In this document: one piece after another, positions 1-23,038 of the stretch
Layout: each line of letters starts with the position of its first letter
Numbering within the stretch: position 1 is the stretch's first letter
Source: Synaphobranchus kaupii
Taxonomy: Eukaryota; Chordata; Actinopteri; Anguilliformes; Synaphobranchidae
DNA: 64,000 nt
NCBI GenBank assembly: GCA_029718625.1
Contig: CM056380.1
Coordinates: 115,297,446-115,361,445 of the forward strand
Direction: 5' to 3'
Notes under the pieces: generated by a model
Seen by the model: only the letters and a program-made list of their open reading frames with translations
Told to the model about the DNA's origin: nothing
Databases searched by the model: none
Made by a program: the position numbers and the translations under genes

Positions 1-12597
<12,597 letters not shown>

Positions 12598-12635
12598 AGC
12601 GGGCGGCTCCGTCTCTACCGTACAATCCCCCAACC

Positions 12636-12657
12636 CACCACCAGGGGGCAGAGGAGT
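12636..12657 (+). promoter_or_regulatory. CTCF-like motif in vcl 3' UTR
   Basis: CCACCACCAGGGGGCAGAGG resembles the CTCF core CCACNAGGGGGC. It is a sequence match by eye only, with no evidence of occupancy. Confidence 0.35.
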
Positions 12658-13975
12658 GGCCTTCTGAGGGACCGGACACATCCCGGCCCTTGTGTTTTTG
12701 CTCAAAACAATCCTCTCTCTCGCCTGGGTCACATGTCAGTACGTATCCGTTGCTTCCCCTGGGAATGTAGAATGTATTGTGTTTTTTTCAAAAGGTTTGT
12801 GGTGAACCTGCCGTCATCTGCAATCATGGTAGAATGTAGTCAGACCGAAAACTATTTTTTGAAGAATTATTTTTTAGTATTTTGGGTTTTCAAGCACCCT
12901 CCAAAATCTCAAATATATATACCGGTATTTATATTTTTTGCATGGACAGCCTATTTTTGAATCAAGGACAGATATAAGCTTTACCTTTTCAATGATATTT
13001 TAACTTCTTTTCTAATTTAAGAATTCTGTGAAACATACTATTAATTCAGGTTCAACACTGGGAGTTTAGTGTGTATATATTTTAATTGCTTAATTTTGAA
13101 GATTTTCATCTATTTCTGTATTCAGAAAGTCAGTCTTGAAATAGTGCAGGAATGACCTTTAACAGCTGTACACAAAATTATTTCAGCCAAATTCCTGCTG
13201 TTTAGACAAAACTTATGATCCTCATTTTTAAAAGTGTTTTTACTGTGATATTTAAGCTTTTCAATTGTTTACACCAATTGGTGCTTATTAAGCTTCTCAT
13301 GTATTGTAATGTATTTAACATTTCAGGAACGACACCAAAGATTTTGTTTAGCCATGTATGGTTTCAAACTCATTACATTTATGTTTGTTTTTTGCAATAT
13401 ATAAAAAGATGGAAAGGCTTTTTCTTAAGCAGCCTGCAAGTCTAATTACACGTGGAGGACAGAATGTAAAAACAACACTAACCCAATAATTAGGGCTGAA
13501 CTCAAACCATTACTGTGCTTTGTCCTTACTTTTGAGTGACAAATTTCTATTGTAATTAGAAATTACAATGTTATATTTATTATGTATTTATTCTTGCCTA
13601 AATTAATGTCTTAGTGTTAAGACAAAGCACATTAGCAGTTAACTGAGTTCCCCATTCACTCTTAGTAGCAAAAGAAAAATGTTAGAAAGTACAAACATTG
13701 TAATTTTGTATCTGTTTAATTTTTAGTTGTATGAAAGATTTGTGTGTGTATGTTTTGCTGCTGTGAGATTACTCCCGACTACAATCAGATGAAAAGATAT
13801 TGTGTAACACCTGGGATGGATGTGTTATATCCTTTGGTACCTTTTCAGTGACACAAAATCACAGATCTTAATGTATTACTTGAAGTAATCAGTATTAATT
13901 AGCTGTATTCTGTTATGAGCAGTGCATTTATGTAAAGAATGGTACGTGTTGTTAAAAACCTGGGACGTAGGAGTC

Positions 13976-14677
13976 CTGGAGCCACATGTATAAACAGTGC
14001 GGAGCAGAAAAATGCCCTCAAAGCTGTGTAAGCGAGTTTCCACGCAGAAATTCAGATGTATAAAATAAGAGAACCTGCGTACCTCTGCACACGATGGACA
14101 CCATACGTACGCAGTGTTTGGAGTCAATGTGATATGGGACACCATACGTACGCAGTGTTTGGAGTCAATGTGATATGGGACACCATACGTACGCAGGTGT
14201 TTGGAGTCAGTGTGATATGGGACACTATACGTACGCAGTGTTTGGAGTCAGTGTGATATGGTGACACCATACGTACGCAGTGTTTGGAGTCAATGTGATA
14301 TGGGACACCATACGTACGCAGGTGTTTGGAGTCAGTGTGATATGGTGACACCATACGTACGCAGGTGTTTGGAGTCAATGTGATATGGGACACCATACGT
14401 ACGCAGTGTTTGGAGTCAGTGTGATATGGTGACACCATACGTACGCAGGTGTTTGGAGTCAATGTGATATGTGACACCATACGTACGCAGTGTTTGGAGT
14501 CAGTGTGATATGGGACACCATACGTACGCAGTGTTTGGAGTCAGTGTGATATGGCGACACCATGATCAAAAGGCAGAGGGAGAAAATGCAAAACTTGAAA
14601 TCTGCGTAAGCAGACTTTCTCCCTGAGCATTCTTTTACGCACTCTTTTACTCAGAGTTTTAATACATGTGGCCCCTG
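13976..14677. mobile_element. hAT-like MITE with an internal minisatellite
   Basis: The left end CTGGAGCCACATGTATAAAC and right end TTTTAATACATGTGGCCCCTGG form imperfect inverted repeats of the CAGGGGCC type. Subterminal sequences (AAGCGAGTTTCC / GGAAAGTCTGCTTACGC-like) also pair loosely. Its centre, 14096-14565, is a 41-44 bp tandem repeat. Confidence 0.55.
14096..14565. repeat. 41-44 bp minisatellite inside MITE, about 11 copies
   Basis: The unit is ACACCATACGTACGCAGTGT then TTGGAGTCAATGTGATATGGG, with variants GTG/GTGTT and CAATG/CAGTG. Each unit carries the palindrome TACGTA. Confidence 0.95.
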
Positions 14678-14825
14678 GTGTGGGATACGTGCCCCGGGGG
14701 ACTGTGTGCGTTACTTACTGCACTGTCTACAGTGAGGATCTACTGCAGAGATTACTGCTGTGAATCTGAATGTGTTAAAAGTGCGTGACCCGGCCGAAGC
14801 CTTGCATTTACCCACTGAAATAATT

Positions 14826-15013
14826 TCACTACAAATCCCACAAGCCCTGAGTAGACTCTCAGAGAGTTGTGTTCACTACAAATCCCACAAGTCCTGAGTA
14901 GACTCTCAGAGAGTTGTGTTCACTACAAATCCCACAAGTCCTGAGTAGACTCTCAGAGAGTTGTGTTCACTACAAATCCCACAAGCCCTGAGTAGACTCT
15001 CAGAGAGTTGTGT
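14826..15013. repeat. 47-bp tandem repeat, 4 copies
   Basis: The unit is CACTACAAATCCCACAAGTC, then CTGAGTAGACTCTCAGAGAG, then TTGTGTT. It contains an inverted repeat ACTCTC/GAGAGT. Copies are nearly identical. Confidence 0.95.
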
Positions 15014-15499
15014 TTTATTTATTTTTTCGCTCTTCCAAGCATGCGACGCTGGAGAAGAACTGTGGTGAACCGCTGCATTTGAATGTAATTACACTACCAC
15101 AGTCCTGTTTTACAATGAAGCCATCTGATCCCTGTGCCTTGGAATAAAAGGTTTGAGTCTTGTTTTCTTTGGGCTTTAACTCTAAAGCCGGCCCCTGTAT
15201 AAACACCTGCGGCTTAGTGATGGTGTTTGGAGGTGAGAAGCATTCAGGTGGCTGGTGTTATCAAAGTTAAGACTGTACTTACTCTGATGCTCTGGGTTTG
15301 TCATAACGCTCAACTCCTGGAGGTTTACACTGTCAAATCTGACAGGCTTGTAATAAAGTATTTTGTAACCTTTTTGTTTTGTACTAATTTTCTTTTTGCT
15401 TGGTATATTTTATGTTTGTCGCATATAGCCCATTTGTAAACCATTACACAAGTGTCATGATCTCAGAGATGAGTAGCAAAGGGAAAAGTCTTAAGTACT

Positions 15500-16634
15500 G
15501 CACTTACATGAATGTTTGGTTTTATTTAAAGACACAATATAGCTCTTCCCTTTAAACATACGTTCCCCCGTTCTTTTCTCCCTGGTGACCTTTATTTGTG
15601 TGCCAATTCTGAGGCTGAGTGTAGACTTCAGTAAGGTCCAACCCTTTCCTCCCACAATATCACAATATCTGCATATATCTCAGTACAGCAACACACATAA
15701 TCAGTAAACACACACATCCACATCGGGTTGGCACACGGTGTCTCGCTGTAGTGTACTCCGACAGTAAACTCATTAAGCACTCCTCGCACACAAGTTCACC
15801 GTGCTTTGCAGGAATGGACTGTTAGGATAAGAATCTCAGACACCAAGAAAAATGACCCAAGGCCACAATTAGGTGTACAGAAAAAAATTAAATAAAATTG
15901 TGCATATTTTCATTAAGGATGGAGCGAAAAGCAAGCTCCTGCTGAGTCTGTTATAAGGCAATATTCACTGGCTATAAGAGAACAGTGATACTCTTCTTAA
16001 GAGTATTTCAAAGGGCTGATTCGCAGATTTGCAGTTTTAAGATGCAGCAAATAGTTTTCCTGGGTAGTTCCACAATTCAGAGGAAACACAGACTGCATAT
16101 GTGGAATGTTACACATATTACCACTCGTGATGCTGCCGGAAATTTCTTGCCGTTTCGTACGAACTGCCTAATATCAGATATTCCCTAAAATAGAATATAC
16201 ATTGTAAGATTCGATTTAAAGGCTAGCTACACAGTATAAGATGTACCTAAACTGTGGGAAAAGATTATTCATTCTACGAGGGCCACTGCATTAGGACGTC
16301 CCAATTTGCAAAAGGATTTCACAGTTTTGTTTTGTAAAGATGTTTAAGGCTGTTCCTCTGGAAGAAGCAACAAATTGAAACCAAATCTGTTTTTTCCCCA
16401 AAAAAATGACTTTAAGGCTACTCTTATGAAAAATGTAACTACTGTGCAAACTCCACACTTTTCTTACTTTGCACACAGAAGTGTAAAGATATTCCTAAAT
16501 GTTCCGAGATGCACAAACAGCCTCAACATTATTTAATGGCACCTTAAATGAACGACTTTAAATGTCAGTGTTTTTTTTTTTTTGGCATTGCATCCGTTTG
16601 ACCTTTATGCTCAGAGAAAAACGTTTCTTCTGAT
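15500..16634 (-). other. ap3m1: probable ap3m1 3' UTR
   Basis: This is AT-rich sequence after the ap3m1 stop without a coding signal. Minus-strand AATAAA signals (TTTATT on +) occur at 15591-15596 and 15521-15526. If used, the UTR is about 1.0-1.1 kb and ends within about 200 bases of the candidate vcl poly(A) signals. The transcripts would then converge tail to tail. Confidence 0.45.
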
Positions 16635-16735
16635 TCACGTCCTGACCTGAAACTTTCCAGCTTTGGTCAGATATTTAACACCTTTGAAAGGCTTGTACTT
16701 CTCCCCAAACATATCCAGTCGATTAACCTTCAGGC
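16635..16735 (-). CDS. ap3m1: ap3m1 coding exon 8 (C-terminus and stop)
   Basis: This exon follows TTTACACTGCAG and finishes a Gly codon. It reads LKVNRLDMFGEKYKPFKGVK, then YLTKAGKFQVRT, and stops with TGA (+ strand TCA at 16635-16637). The final beta strand and C-terminus are complete. Confidence 0.95.
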
Positions 16736-19700
16736 CTGCAGTGTAAAAAAAAAAACAAAGGAAATTCCATTACTGATGGTCACATTTCTGCTATTATGTT
16801 TAAAGAAAATTTTAAAACGTAGTGAAAATGTGAAACAGCTCCTGTACCTGAAATAGCCAGCTGCTGTATTTTGAACTGGAGCACAAGACTGGGGTTCTCC
16901 TCAGGTTTGGCGGAACCTGACTGTAGACTCAGGCTTCCTTTCAGGTTGGGCAGCTTCTGAGGGTTGATTTTACCAATGTCCCACAGCAAAACCTGCAGGA
17001 GAGCAAGGAGAGGCTGCATTAACTGTGACCTGCAGGTGAGCAAGGAGAGGCTGCATTAACTGTGACCTGGAGGAGAGCAAGGAGAGGCTGCATTAACTGT
17101 GACCTGCAGGAGAGCAAGGAGAGGCTGCATTAACTGACCTGCAGGAGAGCAAGGAGAGGCTGCATTAACTGTGACCTGGAGGAGAGCAAGGAGAGGCTGC
17201 ATTAACTGTGACCTGGAGGAGAGCAAGGAGAGGCTGCATTAACTGTGACCTGGAGGAGAGCAAGGAGAGGCTGCATTAACTGTGACCTGCAGCAGAGCAA
17301 GGAGAGGCTGCAATAACTGACCTGGAGGAGACCAAGGAGAGGCTGCATTAACTGTGACCTGCAGGAGAGCAAGGAGAGGCTGCATTAACTGTGACCTGCA
17401 GGAGAGCAAGGAGAGGCTGCATTAACTGTGACCTGCAGGCGAGCAAGGAGAGGCTGCATTAACTGTGACCTGGAGGAGAGCAAGGAGAGGCTGCATTAAC
17501 TGTGACCTGCAGGAGAGCAAGGAGAGGCTGCATTAACTGTGACCTGCAGGAGAGCAAGGAGAGGCTGCATTAACTGTGACCTGCAGGTGAGCAAGGAGAG
17601 GCTGCATTAACTGTGACCTGCAGGCGAGCAAGGAGAGGCTGCATTAACTGTGACCTGGAGGAGAGCAAGGAGAGGCTGCATTAACTGTGACCTGCAGGAG
17701 AGCAAGGAGAGGCTGCATTAACTGTGACCTGGAGGAGAGCAAGGAGAGGCTGCATTAACTGTGACCTGCAGGAGAGCAAGGAGAGGCTGCATTAACTGTG
17801 ACCTGCAGGAGAGCAAGGAGAGGCTGCATTAACTGTGACCTGCAGGTGAGCAAGGAGAGGCTGCATTAACTGTGACCTGCAGGCGAGCAAGGAGAGGCTG
17901 CATTAACTGTGACCTGGAGGAGAGCAAGGAGAGGCTGCATTAACTGTGACCTGCAGGAGAGCAAGGAGAGGCTGCATTAACTGTGACCTGGAGGAGAGCA
18001 AGGAGAGGCTGCATTAACTGTGACCTGGGGGAGAGCAAGGAGAGGCTGTATTAACTGTGACCTGCAGGTGAGCAAGGAGAGGCTGCATTAACTGTGACCT
18101 GCAGGCGAGCAAGGAGAGGCTGCATTAACTGTGACCTGGAGGAGAGCAAGGAGAGGCTGCATTAACTGTGACCTGCAGGAGAGCAAGGAGAGGCTGCAAT
18201 AACTGTGACCTGGAGGAGACCAAGGAGAGGCTGCATTAACTGTGACCTGGAGGAGACCAAGGAGAGGCTGCATTAACTGTGACCTGGAGGAGAGCAAGGA
18301 GAGGCTGCATTAACTGTGACCTGCAGGCGAGCAAGGAGAGGCTGCATTAACTGTGACCTGGAGGAGAGCAAGGAGAGGCTGCATTAACTGTGACCTGGAG
18401 GAGAATTGACACATTGCTGCAGTAAATGTTAATGAACCGGTGAAGAGAGCGACGGCAGGAATGTCAGACTCCAGTCCTGGAATGCTGCAGTGCCTCATGA
18501 CTGTTTGCTGTAACAATGCGTCCATTTTATTTTATCTGTTTTCCCAAAACCATCCGTCCAGTTTCTCCTGTTATTTTCCCAACCCATTTCAGCACTTGAT
18601 TAATTGATGTCACCGACTGGCTACAGCCACACACCTTGTTTTCCAGGCCTAAACTGGCAGCTGACGGACAGGAAACTACAAAAGCCTGCAGACACTGCAG
18701 CTCTAGAGGACTGCAGTTTGAGACGCCTACCACAGAATGAGGGTTATGGTTAGGGTTAGTTAGGGTTAGGGTACCTTAGTGACTGGGTCATAGGTGTAGG
18801 TCCCCTGGGTGGTTGCCAGATTGGCGCTCAACACCACTTTTGGCATGTGCACTGTAACAACTATTGCTTCCACAATCTTCCCCATGGTCTGCTTGGGCCC
18901 CACGGTGATGTCCAGCCTTCCTGAACACCCGCTCTCAAAGAAACTGATGTTCTGCTTCACGTACACCGGAATGGCTACCAAGCTGTAGAGGAAACACACA
19001 AAGCAAGACTCTTTAAATTAAATGTATTATTATTAAACCAGAACTCCAATAAACGGCCTGAGTACTGAGAGAATTATGGGGTTTATGTACATCCTTAAAT
19101 GGAAACTACCCAGTGATTTTTGGGAATCAGTGATATGAACCATTCAAAGGGTTTGGTGTGGAGAGAAACAAGCATAATATCAGTCACTCATCTGCTGTAT
19201 TGAAAAATAGAGGAAAATGTGTCATATTTGTAAAGCAGACTTACTAAAATGTGCCTAATTATGAAATAAATAAATAAAAACTCATTTTCCCAGCAGCCCT
19301 AGGGCCAGCAGCAGCAGCACAGAATTCTTACTTTTGTGCATTAACGTGGTAGGACATGAGCTGGAAGTTTCCATCGGGGGGGATGAAGGAGAGCACTCTC
19401 TCCGCCTCCCAACGCTTGAATCGCACGCAGGGGTGGAAACTCACATCGTCCAGTAGCTTCGGGTTCTGTAGAGCCACAGGTCGACGCGTTAGCGCCTCGG
19501 CTACATTTAAGCACCACCTACACCAGGGGTAGGGAACCCTGGGCCTGGAGAGCCGCAGGGTCTGCTGGTTTTTGTTGTTACTTCCCACTTAATTGATCAA
19601 TTAAAGCAGTTGATTACACAGTTAACTCACATCACCTGGTTTCTTTGGTTTAAGTAGTTGCTGTATTTAAGGTAAAAACAAAAACCAGCAGACCCTGCGG

Positions 19701-21611
19701 CTCTCCAGGACCAGGGTTCCCTACCCCTGACCTACACTTACATCCAGAGGTGGAAAATCCAGGTTCAGAAATCCAGGTTCAGAAAGTAAAATTCCTTCCC
19801 AGTACTTTGTTCCAATCACTTGGATTTGCTAATTAGATGGCTGAATTCTTGGGTGGAAGAAAAACATGGCAGGGCTTCTACTTTCGGACCCCTGGACTTT
19901 CCACCTACATCATAATTGGTTAATTATTTTAATCGTGTGACTAAATTAAGGCATGCTTGGATTAAATTGACGTCAATCTACACCAGAACCCTTACAAATT
20001 GAGCAATTTCTGATTGCTAATTGCAAATTTAGGAAACACCCTGCTTGACTGAAGAGGTTTCATTGGGAGAAACTGCCGACAGATATAGCCTGACGATTTG
20101 TCAAAATCAATACGTGAACACACAGTGGTGCTGGCAGCTACCAGCCTGAGGCCTGAAAGCAAGAACTCTGTGTGATGCATGAAGGTACTGCAATGGAGGT
20201 ACTGCAACGGTCTTACCATGAAGGACAGTGTGAGGTCAGGCATCCCGGAGAGCTTCACACAAGCATCTATCACACCCTGGATTTCAGCAAACACTGTTGT
20301 CCCTAGAAAAAACCCAAAAGTTCCCAGTTTGACCCAGGTCAGAAACGTCCCCCACACACAGGCCGGGGTACATCCAGCAGGTCCAAAGGTGGAGGTTAAA
20401 CAAAGCACAGCCTGGTACCTGATTTATCCAGGATAGCGTCGATCTCCTCCACCACATCAAAGTAAGCCTCGTTGTTGGTGTACTTCACACCGGCTCTCCT
20501 CCAAGGGATGGTGGACAGCTGACCCGTTGGCAGAGTATCCCCAACATTACTGCTGCCTGACACAACATTCCAGCTTCAAATTAGACAAACGTCTCACTTT
20601 CAATTTATTCATTATAGTTTTGGTGTTTAGCAGATGCTTTCAAAGCAAAGTGACTTACAGTAAGTGTACTCAACATGGGTATGAAACAACTCCTACAACA
20701 AAATTATATTATAGAGCAACAATCAAATCTCATAATAGAGATGTAAATTTTTTAGAATCGAGTTAGGTGCCCTGAACTGATCAAGAATACGTGACCGTTG
20801 CGGGACTTTTGAGTTCCCTTGACGCTAGCACATGATGCTCACACGCCTATAAAGGTAAATGAGTTAACGAACACAATGAAGCGAAGCAGCATGTCCTACC
20901 TGTGATTGTGTTAACCATGGACCGCAGAATTGTCGGAGGCTTGATTAGTTCTTTCAAGATATTGGATTCCGTAGCCAAGGGGAATCCGTTATCCAGCATC
21001 TCCTCGAGAAGCTCGTATACTATAACCACATTGTCCTTGATCGTAGTTTCTGAACAATCTCCAAAGTAATCCTGTTTTGAAAAGACCACACTCACGACGA
21101 ATGCAACTGCAACCGCGGATCCAGCAACTGAAAAGTGGATCGTTCATTCTTACACTGTCACTGTTATTTTGTGTCATATAGCACATTGTAATCTAAACTG
21201 TCACTGCTTCACGTAGCCTACTGAGAAAGAGCTTGCAAACTTCTCATAAAATGGCATTAAATAAAAACCACATCATTTATTGAAATGGAAATTATATATT
21301 TAACTATCTGAAAAAGAAGCGCAAGCAAGAAGACGCACCTGAAACATTTCCGCTACCCGATGCAAGAACTCGATGACGAACAGCGGGGGCACTTCAGTCT
21401 GAATGACGGACACCAAAAATATCTTCTCCCGGTAGATGTTAATGAGATAGTGGTGAGGAGTGGAGATGACTGGCGGCACATTCTCCAACTCTCCAGCTTT
21501 TCCCTGAGCTTCAAAAAAATAATCACACACGGACCGGCTGATCACACTCTTCCAGTGTTTCTCCAGAAATATGTCGCCAGAAGTGTTTATCAGAAACAAG
21601 CTGTGGATCAT
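16635..21611 (-). CDS. ap3m1: AP-3 complex subunit mu-1, complete coding region (eight exons)
   Basis: This is the medium subunit of the AP-3 adaptor. It acts on endosomes and the trans-Golgi to sort cargo carrying YxxPhi signals to lysosomes and lysosome-related organelles. Coding exons in transcript order are 21611-21339, 21071-20900, 20556-20419, 20302-20217, 19465-19332, 18982-18775, 16992-16848 and 16735-16635. Lengths 273+172+138+86+134+208+145+101 sum to 1257 nt, which is 418 aa plus stop and equals the length I recall for vertebrate mu-3A. Phases match at each join. Residues 1 to about 140 form the longin-like domain (MIHSLFLINTSGDIFLEKHW). The rest is the mu-homology domain ending KAGKFQVRT. 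No damage is seen. Mu-3B is the alternative, but the location between vcl and adk favours ap3m1. Confidence 0.96.
16848..16992 (-). CDS. ap3m1: ap3m1 coding exon 7
   Basis: A 145-nt exon reads VLLWDIGKINPQKLPNLKGS, LSLQSGSAKPEENPSLVLQF, then KIQQLAIS, with one base carried over before GTACAGG. Its acceptor CTCTCCTGCAG is the exon-side edge of a 37-bp minisatellite that copies this same acceptor. Confidence 0.95.
16991..18404. repeat. 37-bp minisatellite copying the ap3m1 exon 7 acceptor, about 38 copies
   Basis: The + strand unit is ACCTGCAGGAGAGCAAGGAG then AGGCTGCATTAACTGTG. On the ap3m1 sense strand each copy reads GTTAATGCAGCCTCTCCTTG then CTCTCCTGCAG. That is branch-point-like TTAAT, a pyrimidine tract and an AG identical to the real exon 7 acceptor. 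The array starts within 2 bases of the exon boundary and fills most of the intron. ACCTGGAGG variants still give CTCCTCCAG. Confidence 0.97.
18741..18772. repeat. short telomere-like TTAGGG tract at an ap3m1 donor
   Basis: GGTTATGGTTAGGGTTAGTT then AGGGTTAGGGTA lies directly against the ap3m1 exon 6 donor. The intron therefore begins GTACCCTAACCC on the gene strand. Confidence 0.85.
18775..18982 (-). CDS. ap3m1: ap3m1 coding exon 6
   Basis: A 208-nt exon follows CTCTACAG and begins with the last base of an Asn codon. It reads LVAIPVYVKQNISFFESGCS, GRLDITVGPKQTMGKIVEAI, and ends TYTYDPVTK before a GTACCC donor. The donor runs straight into telomere-like CCCTAA repeats on the minus strand. Confidence 0.95.
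19332..19465 (-). CDS. ap3m1: ap3m1 coding exon 5
   Basis: A 134-nt exon follows CTCTACAG. It reads NPKLLDDVSFHPCVRFKRWE, then AERVLSFIPPDGNFQLMSYH, VNAQ, and leaves two bases before GTAAGA. FIPPDGNFQLMSY is a hallmark of mu-adaptin C-terminal domains. Confidence 0.95.
19524..19729. mobile_element. hAT MITE with perfect 8-bp target duplication
   Basis: The inverted ends CAGGGGTAGGGAACCCTGG and CCAGGGTTCCCTACCCCTG continue through GGAGAGCCGCAGGGTCTGCT. They are flanked by ACCTACAC at 19516-19523 and 19730-19737. The element is 206 bp and sits in the ap3m1 intron between exons 4 and 5. It has no coding capacity. Confidence 0.92.
20217..20302 (-). CDS. ap3m1: ap3m1 coding exon 4
   Basis: An 86-nt exon follows TTTTCTAG. 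It reads TTVFAEIQGVIDACVKLSGM then PDLTLSFM and ends at phase 0 before GTAAGA. An antisense open frame covers the same bases but has no independent support. Confidence 0.95.
20419..20556 (-). CDS. ap3m1: ap3m1 coding exon 3
   Basis: A 138-nt exon enters with two bases to finish a glycine codon after GTGTCAG. It reads SSNVGDTLPTGQLSTIPWRR, then AGVKYTNNEAYFDVVEEIDA, ILDKS, and donates one base before GTACCAG. It begins the mu-homology domain, where WRRAGVKYTNNE is the characteristic opening motif. Confidence 0.94.
20610..20665 (-). mobile_element. short SINE/L2-type fragment
   Basis: TTTGGTGTTTAGCAGATGCTTTC...AAGTGACTTACAG is the reverse complement of the CTGTAAGTCACTTTG...GCATCTGCTAAA segment common to teleost L2-related tails. 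It is short and diverged. Confidence 0.45.
20900..21071 (-). CDS. ap3m1: ap3m1 coding exon 2
   Basis: A 172-nt exon enters at phase 0 after AAAACAG and leaves one base for the next codon before GTAGGA. It reads DYFGDCSETTIKDNVVIVYE, LLEEMLDNGFPLATESNILK, then ELIKPPTILRSMVNTIT. This completes the longin-like domain and the linker. Confidence 0.95.
21339..21611 (-). CDS. ap3m1: ap3m1 coding exon 1 (start codon, longin-like domain)
   Basis: It encodes 91 residues from MIHSLFLINTSGDIFLEKHW to EFLHRVAEMFQ and ends at a GTGCGT donor. The ATG at 21611-21609 is chosen because MIHSLFLIN is the family N-terminus. An in-frame ATG ten codons upstream would add residues that lie across a likely acceptor (TTCCCACAG at 21622). 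That suggests a non-coding exon further upstream. Confidence 0.95.
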
Positions 21612-22182
21612 TGTGCTGCGCCTGTGGGAATGAAAAGACACGTCGCCTAACGTTAGAAAATTTAGTTACATAACCGTTACACTACCGTAATCTAAATAGG
21701 AAAGTAGACTAATAACTGATCTAACTGTTGATACACAGCTACATCATGCTTACAAAATGGCTGGTTACGCATAATGTATTTTAAAATCTTAATTTTAAAA
21801 TAAATCAAGCCAACTAGCTAGCTGGCGAGCGTTAGCCACACATAGCCTATGACAGCTAGCTAACAATGATGGCTAACTGTAATTAATCATGCTAGCAAAA
21901 AAAGTGCAGTAATACTGACTGTAACCCTGCACCAGAAACACAAAGACTAACTTAGTTCTTCAGCTAGCTAAGTAAAGGGACACGATCAACAACTTCCAAA
22001 GTAGATCTCAAGAGCTAGCTAGCTAGCACAAACTCAAAATAATCAAACTTATCTAGCTAACATTATCTAACACGAACGTTAGCTATTAACTAGCGACGAG
22101 TGTCGTAAACCCAACCAAACGTTTAGCTTAATGCAAAAAATAGAGTTTTATAAGTTATAGAATTACCCTTTTAAAACTTCAC

Positions 22183-22290
22183 CTGGCTGCACCAGAACGA
22201 GAAGTGAAGCTGTGGCACAAAATATGGCTGAACGGCTGTAACTGAAGGCTCACTACCGGGTAGTTAAGTTATGCCACCTCCTTCTATGCC
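22183..22290 (-). other. ap3m1: candidate non-coding first exon of ap3m1
   Basis: On the minus strand, CTGGTGCAGCCAG followed by GTGAAG (intron base at 22182) makes a plausible 5' UTR donor. It would pair with the acceptor just upstream of the ap3m1 start codon (exon resumes at 21621). The 5' boundary near 22290 is a guess. No TATA box or other core element is evident. Confidence 0.4.
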
Positions 22291-22880
22291 TAGTTAAGCC
22301 TCTTGACAGCGTGTGTGTATAATAAAACTAATTATTTAGATACATACATTTAAATGAGCATTTCTAGCAAAATATATTAATCTAAACACTTGTGAGAATG
22401 TGCCTATTTAATATTTTAAAAAAGAGACTTACGTAATATCTAACTAATATTTTAATTCAGGCAGTATGGCAGTGCACTAAAGTCGATCTTCACCATAAAG
22501 CGTACCTACATAGCATAGAGCATGTTTGGAAACCATAGAGTACCCCAACCCTAAAAGTAGGGTATCTGAAAAATTAATAGGGGAAGTTTTAGACTAAAAA
22601 TGTATGGGAGTCAATGACAGATGGGGTATTTTAAAAGGAGTTATGGGGGAAATTGTGAGAAAGTTTTATGGGAGTCATTTGAAGATGGGGGTTGCCAATG
22701 GGGCCAGGCAGAGAAGCACCTGAAAGTAACAGCCTTCAACTTGGGCTTTTCTAGATGAGATACAGGGATACCGCTTGCTAGCTAGGTATCTTTAGGCATT
22801 TAAGTTACTTAAATTACAGCTTGTTGAAGTTCAGCATGTAACATGAAGTCAAAGGAAATTGTAAGCTTCAATGTTGCTTA

Positions 22881-23038
22881 GTGTTACCTATGGATGATCG
22901 TATCGACCAGCTTGGTGGAGAAGTGTTTGTTACCAAGCTTGATCTTTTAAAAGGATACTGGCAAGTCCCCCTGTCTAAAAGAGCAAAAGAAATTTCAGCG
23001 TTCATTACACCTGTGGGTTTATTGTCTTATAACGTTAT
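22881..23038 (+). pseudogene. Gypsy/Ty3-type reverse transcriptase fragment
   Basis: The frame reads LPMDDRIDQLGGEVFVTKLD, LLKGYWQVPLSKRAKEISAF, then ITPVGLLSYNVM. This matches the conserved RT segment of LTR retrotransposons (TKLDLLKGYWQVPL...KEISAF.TP.GL..Y.VMPFG). The usual FGM continuation is lost, and the frame ends soon after in unrelated residues. It is an isolated relic with no LTRs seen nearby. Confidence 0.88.

Larger units (their letters stand above)
12598..15375 (+). other. vcl: probable vcl 3' UTR and vcl/ap3m1 tail-to-tail zone
   Basis: This is AT-rich, ORF-poor sequence after the vcl stop. On the + strand I see AATAAA at 15143-15148 and 15352-15357 as possible poly(A) signals, and none clearly nearer the stop. 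Within it lie a hAT-like MITE with an internal minisatellite (about 13976-14677) and a 47-bp tandem repeat (14826-15013). The end point is inference only. A shorter UTR using a variant signal is equally possible. Confidence 0.35.

Noticed and set aside
18741..18772. Chromosome end or telomere
   Set aside because: Only about three degenerate TTAGGG units lie between an intact exon and a minisatellite, so it is at most an interstitial tract.
20179..20436. Plus-strand 85-codon frame
   Set aside because: It is the antisense shadow of ap3m1 exon 4 and the start of exon 3.
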